Shown here one piece after another: positions 30,972-44,900 of a stretch of DNA of 64,000 nucleotides. Positions within the stretch are counted from its first letter, which is position 1. The number at the start of each line of letters is the position of its first letter. The stretch comes from Prostheceraeus crozeri (Eukaryota; Platyhelminthes; Polycladida; Euryleptidae), in assembly GCA_907163375.1 (NCBI GenBank), contig CAJQUW010014405.1:24954-88953 (forward strand), read 5' to 3'. The notes under the pieces are model-generated. The model worked only from the letters and a program-made list of their open reading frames with translations, was not told where the DNA came from and did no database searches. Both the position numbers and the translations under genes were made by a program.

Positions 30972-32740
30972 GTAATACTTGCAATTCGTTTGGATTCCCA
31001 ATGATCGATTCAATTTCTATGGTACAGCAGATGATTATGATATGAACAATAGATCTGTACGCACCTTCGAAAAGGTCATAAATTTGACCTTCCATTTGCT
31101 TGTGACAATTGTAAAAAAATGCACCAAAATCAAAAAAGTCACAGAAGCAGAAGGCGGCGTGGTTTTAAAAAGAACACAGCAAGAGTGCGATAGGGGTGAA
31201 TCTTCCCCGTTTGAATATCAGTGTACAGTTGGACTGATATTATTTTATTTTGATGATTTCGTTACCATCTTTGCGGCATCCAAACATTCTTCGAACCACC
31301 ACAGTTGAGCGACATTGCTAAATTCGATGACAATTAGTTTTTCTCGAATGCCATGAAACTTTTATTTCAGAATAAATTTCAGACTACACGATTTTTTGTA
31401 TTTTGAATTTAGCCGCTCATCAAATACTTAAGTATTCTAAAAACTGCTCTGAATGGATTTATCGCAATATTCATTTCTGAAAAGGTTACAACGTTGTCAC
31501 CTATAGAAGTAAATTGTCCACATCCATGATTCGGTGACTATACACATGGACGGCTAGATATCTATAATTTACTCATTAATATACTCACACTATTTTTTTC
31601 ACTCCTCATCAATAGAACAACTCATAGTAGAGCTGTCAAAGTTATTTAGAAGTCCATGCCATGCATGTACGTACATGTACTATACTCAGAGGCTGTCAAT
31701 CGCCACAAACATAGATGATATCTATATAAATTTCTAATTTACTGTTCTGTAGCTCACCTTGTAAGTTTCAACTAATCTCCAACAACTTGCTGACGTCCGT
31801 TTGTCTTGTATACTTTCAATCTCTTGAAGATAACATTGATAAGACGTTGGTGCAATTCCATTATAAATATATTCATTGCATGAATATTTATAGCATCAAT
31901 GTAGCTGAGATGCAAATATTAAGTTTTAATAACATTTCCAATGAATCATTATCGCAAATTAACTATATTTAATAATTTTATTTTGAGCTGATTTTATGTT
32001 CACTTTCCTTACTTTTACAACTTGATTAGACTATTCTCCGATTCAAACTCATGATTCTAAAGCATTTTGAAAATATTATGCGCTAATATATGAATGAATC
32101 GAAAGACAATTCACAACAAATATGGAGGCTAAACTAGGACTGCTGCATCAAAGATAAGACAAATAAGAAGAGATAACGAATTTTAATAATTGAATTAAAT
32201 ATTTTCATTTTTTTCTCAGTTCTTGTCTTTCAGTCCATGATCCATCCGCAAGCGTCTGCACTTCCCCAATCACCTCACCACTCCTTATGGATGTCTTTAT
32301 AGTCCTTGCATGGATTGCATACATTAATTCATAAATCTAAATATCTTAATACAGCGGGTCTACCATATAAAGGCCTACTGTCTATAAAACATTGTTATCG
32401 ATTTGTTTGAAATGAGCATAATGATTCTACGTTATTCATGAAATTTCATGAAGAAATTTTGTGTAGTCAGAGTACATGTATACTGCAGTAGCTTATCAAA
32501 TTGCATTGTCCATCATACATATCTAGGCTTAATGATCTATTGAGAGTGCCGGTCGAAATATCTACGTTTTCTACGACAAGGGCAATTATTCTTTTTGAGC
32601 TTCCATCAGACTTACTTGGTTTCCACCACCCATGTCCAATAGTTCTCCAAGAAGGCCTTCTTTCTTCAGTGTTTTACAATGACCTCATCATTCTCTTATG
32701 CCAGCAATATTACACAAGTTTGTAATTCTCGCGTAGTTAT
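30972..32740. other. Host flank; no gene recognised
   Basis: A 109-codon open frame without ATG begins at 30979, right after the Polinton. It has no known pattern and may be chance. The rest is AT-rich and unrecognised. Confidence 0.4.
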
Positions 32741-32749
32741 GGATCATGA

Positions 32750-33835
32750 ATGAATGGCATTTCATCTCGTGAAATCTTTGGTCATGAATGTGAAATAGCA
32801 GAAAAAACATCTAATTATAAAGTCATACTTGAAGATAGAATAGCACGTCGGAAAGGAGGAACTGCTATTTACATTCGAGATTATTATCATTTCCGAGTGA
32901 TTAACAGTACGATAAATATCCTTGAAATCGACTGTCTGCTTCTCGAAGTACTTACCTGTAATACAGTAAGTAATGATATATGTTTGTACATCCCTCCATC
33001 CTTGAACGCTGACCTACTCAGAGAGACACATCAGAAAATTGTCGACGCAGCCAATAATTTGCGCGCTCGAAATCCCTCACTAAGCATAATTTTATCTGTT
33101 TATTTATCCGATAATGTGACGTATGACTCCCCGATGTCTACTTGAGACCATTTGATGATAACTGCCCATCCTAATACTTATCGCGGAGAAATGACAAGAA
33201 ATCAATGTACAGAAAGGAAGCACATCGTGTTTGATTCCCGGAGTTCCCATCTGTCGAAGTTTTGCGGGGAGCTCTCCGCCCAAGACCGTGATGGTCTCCA
33301 CAATAATGCTGACGATGTCAATAAACGATGGAATATATTTAAGAACATCATGAAGGAGAATATCAAGGTATGCATCCCGTAGCATCCCGTCACTTTAAGT
33401 AAAAGAGACGAATGCTGGACCACTGACAAATCAACCAACGATGGGATGCTTTCATTCAGGAATAAAGACTGGGAAAAGTGCTATCTAAAAATCAAAGTAA
33501 AGCATGAAATCTGTAAATCGAAATTGATAACCGCAAATAAAATGACCATTCACTTCGACAATAAGACCCGTTCTTGAGTACGCTTCACCTTGCTTCGTGG
33601 GTTTTAATGCCACTTTATCGAACATGCTTGAATCTGTTAACAAAAGAGCTCACAGAAGCATGCTCCCAGACGGAGAGGCAACTTGTCCGTGTACTGGTAA
33701 CGCCTTAAAGCATCGCCGATGTAATACCAGTTTAAAGGTATTATCAGACACTATTCAGCACGTGGATCACATTTTGAATTATCTGAAACCAAGGCAATTA
33801 TCATGCTCTCATCGACTGGCTACAATCTAATACCG
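32750..33835 (+). mobile_element. Decayed LINE with endonuclease and RT-tail remnants
   Basis: The frame at 32750-33145 has RRKGGTAIYIRDYYHFRV, then CLLLEVLTC and DICLYIPPS. This is the pattern of the apurinic-like endonuclease of CR1/jockey LINEs (RRGGGVAIYI, then ExxWVEV and YRPPS). Further on, near 33570-33670, VLEYASPCFVGF and LESVNKRAHRSML match the C-terminal RT block (LEYxxPxW, LExVQRRAxR). The RT core between them is largely missing and stops are present, so this is a shortened dead copy. Confidence 0.55.
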
Positions 33836-35030
33836 AACAGCAAAAAGACAGATGTCATTTTTGCCTTTTACCGTACGTCTCTTTAACGAATTAGCATGAA
33901 ATTTTATCTCTTCACATTTATTTCGAACAATGCTTTATTTCTTTATAAACGAAAGACAGCACAATTCGTGACAGTGGAGCAGAATCTGCATGTATGTTCT
34001 TACCTTTTGATTCCCATTCAAGAAATACAACACTTATCAATCTTCAAAAGGGGTACATAATTGTATAAAAGCTTCCTTAAGCGTCAATTATTGTCAATAA
34101 TCTCTATACACAGCATGTAAAAAATATTTGTAGGCCTTACGTCCGTCGATATAGTCAACCCAATGTCCAAGCTGCCCATTGTGTATTTAACAATACAAGC
34201 TTTTCATCGATCAAAAATAATTCATATTTTTGCACTTAACTTAGACAAGTCTCAGAATTTTTCAATCCCATATCTTTTTATATAGCCATCATTTTGCTCA
34301 GTTGCACCTACCTGGTCGCTAACTTTACACACGCCAACCAGATGTGTAGTATAGACGATAGCAGCAGCAAAAACTCGAATTTCGAATGTATTTTTTCCCA
34401 AATTACCAACTATACGAAGCGCGTGATATGGCAACATCAAGCCAGTGTCGAATAGTGATTGCTCTTCCTTTTCTTCCTTATAGATCGGCTGAAACCTGCA
34501 TCGCAATATTTGAATGACGGGCGAAGCAGCTTGTTCGTTATATTATATTAGACGTGGGCAGCTTAAAAGTATGTTAATTTTACAGTGATTCTTGCTTAGA
34601 GCCTTGCCAAGAAAGTTTTTATGATCTACTTTTAGAAATAATTTATGAATGATACAGGGTAGTCGCTGAAATCGTTAATAGCCTTGTACGGAAGGAAATT
34701 CCATTTTGTTGCCATTGAAATTGAAAACTGAAAACACTCCCTTGTAATGGCGATGTTTCAAATTTTTAAGATAAATAAAATTACAATCTGTAAACCGCCC
34801 GACGTTTCGTCCGCCGCGGACTTATTCATGGACAAACTGGCATTGGTGAGCGATGGTTTAAATATCAAAAATGACTTCTCGTCAATTCGTGTTTCCTATT
34901 CATGGATGGACAATGGATCCTGATGTAATTCGCTTCAGCCACCCTAGTATGAATAGGGTTGCTGAGGCGAGCGATGATATCGACATCAAAGTCGTCTATA
35001 GAAAAAGAACGATCAGAATAGTAGTATATA
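33836..35030. other. No gene; possible Penelope-like end at 34790-34860
   Basis: Mostly unrecognised AT-rich DNA. The block CCGCCCGACGTTTCGTCCG, then CGCGGACTTATTCATGG, resembles end sequences seen in Penelope-like and related repeats (CCCGACGTTTCG). No coding part is attached. Confidence 0.35.
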
Positions 35031-35084
35031 GTGTGACATCCGGTGCGACGCTTCTCTTCGCTTCGCTTGCGCCGGATGTCACAC
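35031..35084. repeat. Perfect 13 bp stem hairpin
   Basis: GTGTGACATCCGG (35031-35043) and CCGGATGTCACAC (35072-35084) are exact inverses around a 28-base loop. Pairing continues inward with wobbles (TGCGA against TTGCG). It is likely a small palindromic repeat or MITE end. Confidence 0.6.
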
Positions 35085-35232
35085 TTTTGCGGGTTTTTTC
35101 AAAAAAAAAATTTCAAAAATTTAGGTAGACTTCAAATTTCACGTGGCCGAAGGGGCGAAAATTTAGGTAGTGACAAATTTTCAAAAAAATCAAAATTTCA
35201 AAAATTTAGCCGGTCTCAAAATATCACGTAAT

Positions 35233-35405
35233 CTCAAATTTGTGATTATGACATTTTGCTCCCAAAATCATGACCGTTCCAGGACACCGAAAATCATAAA
35301 AGTTAAGAATCTCAAATTTGTGAATTACAATTCTTACCTTGAAAATCATGACCGTTCCAGGACACCGAAAATCATAAAAGTTGAGAATTTCAAATTCATG
35401 AATTT
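35233..35405. repeat. 78 bp direct tandem repeat
   Basis: Two copies, beginning CTCAAATTTGTGA at 35233 and 35311, plus a partial third. They share AAAATCATGACCGTTCCAGG and ACACCGAAAATCATAAAAG. It is preceded by AAAATTTAGGTAG-rich low complexity at 35100-35220. Confidence 0.65.
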
Positions 35406-35736
35406 TATCCATCTTTCAGGTTTTTAAAATATATCATGTGACTAAAAATATTTCTTTAAGAATGTAACACAATCTCTTAGAATGCCTGTTATTGTTACTG
35501 CTTTGCACTCTGATGAACCACCCAATTGTAGGGAACAGCTGCTCCCGCATATATGATATAATTGCTGCTGCTCATCGCATTCCTCAGCCATTGAATTACA
35601 GAGTAAGCAGCTGCTACCCGTATTAAAGATTAAGGATCAAAAATGCCGTGGAATATATTGCAGCATATAGGAAGTAAGACTTCATTTGCAATTCCATTAA
35701 TCATAACTAGTGACTGTTTTCTTTCTTCATTGCAAA

Positions 35737-35988
35737 ATGCCAAAACGTACTGCCGCGGAAGCTTTTTCGTTTTACATGCCGATTTTACTAAACTTAATTA
35801 AAGAAGAGCACAAGGAAACTGCGAATAAATACTTTGAAGAGTGGAAGTTAGAAATTCAATCGAGAAAGAAGAACAAATTGGACTCTCAAAAACAAGTGGA
35901 GGATATTACAGTAAAAATAGAACAGTATCTGACCACTACTACAATTCCTCAGTTCAATGTTACAAATAACAACAATGAAATTAGATAA
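35737..35988 (+). CDS. Short unknown open frame running into the tRNA array
   Basis: About 83 residues starting MPKRTAAEAFSFYMPILL with a helical, charged middle (EEHKETANKYFEEWKLEI). The last seven codons come from the first array unit, so the original reading frame was probably cut by the array. It could be the start of a transposase or host gene. The family is not recognised. Confidence 0.3.
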   Translation: MPKRTAAEAFSFYMPILLNLIKEEHKETANKYFEEWKLEIQSRKKNKLDSQKQVEDITVKIEQYLTTTTIPQFNVTNNNNEIR

Positions 35989-38900
35989 ACGATAGATCAA
36001 ATTGCCATGCAAAAGATGTGCGGCTGGTAGGATTCGAACCTACGACCAAGGTTAACTAGACCTGTGCTCTAACCATCTGAGCTACGAGCCACTTACGCGA
36101 CTCTGTCAGTTGGCTGGATCAAACCCTCACCACCACACATCAGTTGTCAAGGCAATAATAATCAATGAATAAATAACACGTCACAATTGTGACCGCCGAC
36201 ATTAAGGCAAGTAGCGGGGATCCATTGTCCACCAAAGCATCTTAAACCATGTCGTGAATGCAATTAACAACAATGAAATTAGATAAACGATAGATCAAAT
36301 TGCCATGCAAAAGATGTGCGGCTGGTAGGATTCGAACCTACGACCAAGGTTAACTAGACCTGTGCTCTAACCATCTGAGCTACGAGCCACTTACGCGACT
36401 CTGTCAGTTGGCTGGATCAAACCCTCACCACCACACATCAGTTGTCAAGGCAATAATAATCAATGAATAAATAACACGTCACAATTGTGACCGCCGACAT
36501 TAAGGCAAGTAGCGGGGATCCATTGTCCACCAAAGCATCTTAAACCATGTCGTGAATGCAATTAACAACAATGAAATTAGATAAACGATAGATCAAATTG
36601 CCATGCAAAAGATGTGCGGCTGGTAGGATTCGAACCTACGACCAAGGTTAACTAGACCTGTGCTCTAACCATCTGAGCTACGAGCCACTTACGCGACTCT
36701 GTCAGTTGGCTGGATCAAACCCTCACCACCACACATCAGTTGTCAAGGCAATAATAATCAATGAATAAATAACACGTCACAATTGTGACCGCCGACATTA
36801 AGGCAAGTAGCGGGGATCCATTGTCCACCAAAGCATCTTAAACCATGTCGTGAATGCAATTAACAACAATGAAATTAGATAAACGATAGATCAAATTGCC
36901 ATGCAAAAGATGTGCGGCTGGTAGGATTCGAACCTACGACCAAGGTTAACTAGACCTGTGCTCTAACCATCTGAGCTACGAGCCACTTACGCGACTCTGT
37001 CAGTTGGCTGGATCAAACCCTCACCACCACACATCAGTTGTCAAGGCAATAATAATCAATGAATAAATAACACGTCACAATTGTGACCGCCGACATTAAG
37101 GCAAGTAGCGGGGATCCATTGTCCACCAAAGCATCTTAAACCATGTCGTGAATGCAATTAACAACAATGAAATTAGATAAACGATAGATCAAATTGCCAT
37201 GCAAAAGATGTGCGGCTGGTAGGATTCGAACCTACGACCAAGGTTAACTAGACCTGTGCTCTAACCATCTGAGCTACGAGCCACTTACGCGACTCTGTCA
37301 GTTGGCTGGATCAAACCCTCACCACCACACATCAGTTGTCAAGGCAATAATAATCAATGAATAAATAACACGTCACAATTGTGACCGCCGACATTAAGGC
37401 AAGTAGCGGGGATCCATTGTCCACCAAAGCATCTTAAACCATGTCGTGAATGCAATTAACAACAATGAAATTAGATAAACGATAGATCAAATTGCCATGC
37501 AAAAGATGTGCGGCTGGTAGGATTCGAACCTACGACCAAGGTTAACTAGACCTGTGCTCTAACCATCTGAGCTACGAGCCACTTACGCGACTCTGTCAGT
37601 TGGCTGGATCAAACCCTCACCACCACACATCAGTTGTCAAGGCAATAATAATCAATGAATAAATAACACGTCACAATTGTGACCGCCGACATTAAGGCAA
37701 GTAGCGGGGATCCATTGTCCACCAAAGCATCTTAAACCATGTCGTGAATGCAATTAACAACAATGAAATTAGATAAACGATAGATCAAATTGCCATGCAA
37801 AAGATGTGCGGCTGGTAGGATTCGAACCTACGACCAAGGTTAACTAGACCTGTGCTCTAACCATCTGAGCTACGAGCCACTTACGCGACTCTGTCAGTTG
37901 GCTGGATCAAACCCTCACCACCACACATCAGTTGTCAAGGCAATAATAATCAATGAATAAATAACACGTCACAATTGTGACCGCCGACATTAAGGCAAGT
38001 AGCGGGGATCCATTGTCCACCAAAGCATCTTAAACCATGTCGTGAATGCAATTAACAACAATGAAATTAGATAAACGATAGATCAAATTGCCATGCAAAA
38101 GATGTGCGGCTGGTAGGATTCGAACCTACGACCAAGGTTAACTAGACCTGTGCTCTAACCATCTGAGCTACGAGCCACTTACGCGACTCTGTCAGTTGGC
38201 TGGATCAAACCCTCACCACCACACATCAGTTGTCAAGGCAATAATAATCAATGAATAAATAACACGTCACAATTGTGACCGCCGACATTAAGGCAAGTAG
38301 CGGGGATCCATTGTCCACCAAAGCATCTTAAACCATGTCGTGAATGCAATTAACAACAATGAAATTAGATAAACGATAGATCAAATTGCCATGCAAAAGA
38401 TGTGCGGCTGGTAGGATTCGAACCTACGACCAAGGTTAACTAGACCTGTGCTCTAACCATCTGAGCTACGAGCCACTTACGCGACTCTGTCAGTTGGCTG
38501 GATCAAACCCTCACCACCACACATCAGTTGTCAAGGCAATAATAATCAATGAATAAATAACACGTCACAATTGTGACCGCCGACATTAAGGCAAGTAGCG
38601 GGGATCCATTGTCCACCAAAGCATCTTAAACCATGTCGTGAATGCAATTAACAACAATGAAATTAGATAAACGATAGATCAAATTGCCATGCAAAAGATG
38701 TGCGGCTGGTAGGATTCGAACCTACGACCAAGGTTAACTAGACCTGTGCTCTAACCATCTGAGCTACGAGCCACTTACGCGACTCTGTCAGTTGGCTGGA
38801 TCAAACCCTCACCACCACACATCAGTTGTCAAGGCAATAATAATCAATGAATAAATAACACGTCACAATTGTGACCGCCGACATTAAGGCAAGTAGCGGG

Positions 38901-41900
38901 GATCCATTGTCCACCAAAGCATCTTAAACCATGTCGTGAATGCAATTAACAACAATGAAATTAGATAAACGATAGATCAAATTGCCATGCAAAAGATGTG
39001 CGGCTGGTAGGATTCGAACCTACGACCAAGGTTAACTAGACCTGTGCTCTAACCATCTGAGCTACGAGCCACTTACGCGACTCTGTCAGTTGGCTGGATC
39101 AAACCCTCACCACCACACATCAGTTGTCAAGGCAATAATAATCAATGAATAAATAACACGTCACAATTGTGACCGCCGACATTAAGGCAAGTAGCGGGGA
39201 TCCATTGTCCACCAAAGCATCTTAAACCATGTCGTGAATGCAATTAACAACAATGAAATTAGATAAACGATAGATCAAATTGCCATGCAAAAGATGTGCG
39301 GCTGGTAGGATTCGAACCTACGACCAAGGTTAACTAGACCTGTGCTCTAACCATCTGAGCTACGAGCCACTTACGCGACTCTGTCAGTTGGCTGGATCAA
39401 ACCCTCACCACCACACATCAGTTGTCAAGGCAATAATAATCAATGAATAAATAACACGTCACAATTGTGACCGCCGACATTAAGGCAAGTAGCGGGGATC
39501 CATTGTCCACCAAAGCATCTTAAACCATGTCGTGAATGCAATTAACAACAATGAAATTAGATAAACGATAGATCAAATTGCCATGCAAAAGATGTGCGGC
39601 TGGTAGGATTCGAACCTACGACCAAGGTTAACTAGACCTGTGCTCTAACCATCTGAGCTACGAGCCACTTACGCGACTCTGTCAGTTGGCTGGATCAAAC
39701 CCTCACCACCACACATCAGTTGTCAAGGCAATAATAATCAATGAATAAATAACACGTCACAATTGTGACCGCCGACATTAAGGCAAGTAGCGGGGATCCA
39801 TTGTCCACCAAAGCATCTTAAACCATGTCGTGAATGCAATTAACAACAATGAAATTAGATAAACGATAGATCAAATTGCCATGCAAAAGATGTGCGGCTG
39901 GTAGGATTCGAACCTACGACCAAGGTTAACTAGACCTGTGCTCTAACCATCTGAGCTACGAGCCACTTACGCGACTCTGTCAGTTGGCTGGATCAAACCC
40001 TCACCACCACACATCAGTTGTCAAGGCAATAATAATCAATGAATAAATAACACGTCACAATTGTGACCGCCGACATTAAGGCAAGTAGCGGGGATCCATT
40101 GTCCACCAAAGCATCTTAAACCATGTCGTGAATGCAATTAACAACAATGAAATTAGATAAACGATAGATCAAATTGCCATGCAAAAGATGTGCGGCTGGT
40201 AGGATTCGAACCTACGACCAAGGTTAACTAGACCTGTGCTCTAACCATCTGAGCTACGAGCCACTTACGCGACTCTGTCAGTTGGCTGGATCAAACCCTC
40301 ACCACCACACATCAGTTGTCAAGGCAATAATAATCAATGAATAAATAACACGTCACAATTGTGACCGCCGACATTAAGGCAAGTAGCGGGGATCCATTGT
40401 CCACCAAAGCATCTTAAACCATGTCGTGAATGCAATTAACAACAATGAAATTAGATAAACGATAGATCAAATTGCCATGCAAAAGATGTGCGGCTGGTAG
40501 GATTCGAACCTACGACCAAGGTTAACTAGACCTGTGCTCTAACCATCTGAGCTACGAGCCACTTACGCGACTCTGTCAGTTGGCTGGATCAAACCCTCAC
40601 CACCACACATCAGTTGTCAAGGCAATAATAATCAATGAATAAATAACACGTCACAATTGTGACCGCCGACATTAAGGCAAGTAGCGGGGATCCATTGTCC
40701 ACCAAAGCATCTTAAACCATGTCGTGAATGCAATTAACAACAATGAAATTAGATAAACGATAGATCAAATTGCCATGCAAAAGATGTGCGGCTGGTAGGA
40801 TTCGAACCTACGACCAAGGTTAACTAGACCTGTGCTCTAACCATCTGAGCTACGAGCCACTTACGCGACTCTGTCAGTTGGCTGGATCAAACCCTCACCA
40901 CCACACATCAGTTGTCAAGGCAATAATAATCAATGAATAAATAACACGTCACAATTGTGACCGCCGACATTAAGGCAAGTAGCGGGGATCCATTGTCCAC
41001 CAAAGCATCTTAAACCATGTCGTGAATGCAATTAACAACAATGAAATTAGATAAACGATAGATCAAATTGCCATGCAAAAGATGTGCGGCTGGTAGGATT
41101 CGAACCTACGACCAAGGTTAACTAGACCTGTGCTCTAACCATCTGAGCTACGAGCCACTTACGCGACTCTGTCAGTTGGCTGGATCAAACCCTCACCACC
41201 ACACATCAGTTGTCAAGGCAATAATAATCAATGAATAAATAACACGTCACAATTGTGACCGCCGACATTAAGGCAAGTAGCGGGGATCCATTGTCCACCA
41301 AAGCATCTTAAACCATGTCGTGAATGCAATTAACAACAATGAAATTAGATAAACGATAGATCAAATTGCCATGCAAAAGATGTGCGGCTGGTAGGATTCG
41401 AACCTACGACCAAGGTTAACTAGACCTGTGCTCTAACCATCTGAGCTACGAGCCACTTACGCGACTCTGTCAGTTGGCTGGATCAAACCCTCACCACCAC
41501 ACATCAGTTGTCAAGGCAATAATAATCAATGAATAAATAACACGTCACAATTGTGACCGCCGACATTAAGGCAAGTAGCGGGGATCCATTGTCCACCAAA
41601 GCATCTTAAACCATGTCGTGAATGCAATTAACAACAATGAAATTAGATAAACGATAGATCAAATTGCCATGCAAAAGATGTGCGGCTGGTAGGATTCGAA
41701 CCTACGACCAAGGTTAACTAGACCTGTGCTCTAACCATCTGAGCTACGAGCCACTTACGCGACTCTGTCAGTTGGCTGGATCAAACCCTCACCACCACAC
41801 ATCAGTTGTCAAGGCAATAATAATCAATGAATAAATAACACGTCACAATTGTGACCGCCGACATTAAGGCAAGTAGCGGGGATCCATTGTCCACCAAAGC

Positions 41901-44900
41901 ATCTTAAACCATGTCGTGAATGCAATTAACAACAATGAAATTAGATAAACGATAGATCAAATTGCCATGCAAAAGATGTGCGGCTGGTAGGATTCGAACC
42001 TACGACCAAGGTTAACTAGACCTGTGCTCTAACCATCTGAGCTACGAGCCACTTACGCGACTCTGTCAGTTGGCTGGATCAAACCCTCACCACCACACAT
42101 CAGTTGTCAAGGCAATAATAATCAATGAATAAATAACACGTCACAATTGTGACCGCCGACATTAAGGCAAGTAGCGGGGATCCATTGTCCACCAAAGCAT
42201 CTTAAACCATGTCGTGAATGCAATTAACAACAATGAAATTAGATAAACGATAGATCAAATTGCCATGCAAAAGATGTGCGGCTGGTAGGATTCGAACCTA
42301 CGACCAAGGTTAACTAGACCTGTGCTCTAACCATCTGAGCTACGAGCCACTTACGCGACTCTGTCAGTTGGCTGGATCAAACCCTCACCACCACACATCA
42401 GTTGTCAAGGCAATAATAATCAATGAATAAATAACACGTCACAATTGTGACCGCCGACATTAAGGCAAGTAGCGGGGATCCATTGTCCACCAAAGCATCT
42501 TAAACCATGTCGTGAATGCAATTAACAACAATGAAATTAGATAAACGATAGATCAAATTGCCATGCAAAAGATGTGCGGCTGGTAGGATTCGAACCTACG
42601 ACCAAGGTTAACTAGACCTGTGCTCTAACCATCTGAGCTACGAGCCACTTACGCGACTCTGTCAGTTGGCTGGATCAAACCCTCACCACCACACATCAGT
42701 TGTCAAGGCAATAATAATCAATGAATAAATAACACGTCACAATTGTGACCGCCGACATTAAGGCAAGTAGCGGGGATCCATTGTCCACCAAAGCATCTTA
42801 AACCATGTCGTGAATGCAATTAACAACAATGAAATTAGATAAACGATAGATCAAATTGCCATGCAAAAGATGTGCGGCTGGTAGGATTCGAACCTACGAC
42901 CAAGGTTAACTAGACCTGTGCTCTAACCATCTGAGCTACGAGCCACTTACGCGACTCTGTCAGTTGGCTGGATCAAACCCTCACCACCACACATCAGTTG
43001 TCAAGGCAATAATAATCAATGAATAAATAACACGTCACAATTGTGACCGCCGACATTAAGGCAAGTAGCGGGGATCCATTGTCCACCAAAGCATCTTAAA
43101 CCATGTCGTGAATGCAATTAACAACAATGAAATTAGATAAACGATAGATCAAATTGCCATGCAAAAGATGTGCGGCTGGTAGGATTCGAACCTACGACCA
43201 AGGTTAACTAGACCTGTGCTCTAACCATCTGAGCTACGAGCCACTTACGCGACTCTGTCAGTTGGCTGGATCAAACCCTCACCACCACACATCAGTTGTC
43301 AAGGCAATAATAATCAATGAATAAATAACACGTCACAATTGTGACCGCCGACATTAAGGCAAGTAGCGGGGATCCATTGTCCACCAAAGCATCTTAAACC
43401 ATGTCGTGAATGCAATTAACAACAATGAAATTAGATAAACGATAGATCAAATTGCCATGCAAAAGATGTGCGGCTGGTAGGATTCGAACCTACGACCAAG
43501 GTTAACTAGACCTGTGCTCTAACCATCTGAGCTACGAGCCACTTACGCGACTCTGTCAGTTGGCTGGATCAAACCCTCACCACCACACATCAGTTGTCAA
43601 GGCAATAATAATCAATGAATAAATAACACGTCACAATTGTGACCGCCGACATTAAGGCAAGTAGCGGGGATCCATTGTCCACCAAAGCATCTTAAACCAT
43701 GTCGTGAATGCAATTAACAACAATGAAATTAGATAAACGATAGATCAAATTGCCATGCAAAAGATGTGCGGCTGGTAGGATTCGAACCTACGACCAAGGT
43801 TAACTAGACCTGTGCTCTAACCATCTGAGCTACGAGCCACTTACGCGACTCTGTCAGTTGGCTGGATCAAACCCTCACCACCACACATCAGTTGTCAAGG
43901 CAATAATAATCAATGAATAAATAACACGTCACAATTGTGACCGCCGACATTAAGGCAAGTAGCGGGGATCCATTGTCCACCAAAGCATCTTAAACCATGT
44001 CGTGAATGCAATTAACAACAATGAAATTAGATAAACGATAGATCAAATTGCCATGCAAAAGATGTGCGGCTGGTAGGATTCGAACCTACGACCAAGGTTA
44101 ACTAGACCTGTGCTCTAACCATCTGAGCTACGAGCCACTTACGCGACTCTGTCAGTTGGCTGGATCAAACCCTCACCACCACACATCAGTTGTCAAGGCA
44201 ATAATAATCAATGAATAAATAACACGTCACAATTGTAACCGCCGACATTAAGGCAAGTAGCGGGGATCCATTGTCCACCAAAGCATCTTAAACCATGTCG
44301 TGAATGCAATTAACAACAATGAAATTAGATAAACGATAGATCAAATTGCCATGCAAAAGATGTGCGGCTGGTAGGATTCGAACCTACGACCAAGGTTAAC
44401 TAGACCTGTGCTCTAACCATCTGAGCTACGAGCCACTTACGCGACTCTGTCAGTTGGCTGGATCAAACCCTCACCACCACACATCAGTTGTCAAGGCAAT
44501 AATAATCAATGAATAAATAACACGTCACAATTGTGACCGCCGACATTAAGGCAAGTAGCGGGGATCCATTGTCCACCAAAGCATCTTAAACCATGTCGTG
44601 AATGCAATTAACAACAATGAAATTAGATAAACGATAGATCAAATTGCCATGCAAAAGATGTGCGGCTGGTAGGATTCGAACCTACGACCAAGGTTAACTA
44701 GACCTGTGCTCTAACCATCTGAGCTACGAGCCACTTACGCGACTCTGTCAGTTGGCTGGATCAAACCCTCACCACCACACATCAGTTGTCAAGGCAATAA
44801 TAATCAATGAATAAATAACACGTCACAATTGTGACCGCCGACATTAAGGCAAGTAGCGGGGATCCATTGTCCACCAAAGCATCTTAAACCATGTCGTGAA

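Noticed and set aside
30979-31308. 109-codon frame just right of the Polinton
   Set aside because: It begins without ATG, has no recognisable motif and is not supported by splice signals.
34252-34506. 84-codon minus-strand frame
   Set aside because: Chance length in AT-rich DNA, no domain or promoter.
36019-36092. SINE family as the explanation of the tRNA-like unit
   Set aside because: Units are head-to-tail with exact period, no poly(A) or simple-repeat tail and no target duplications.
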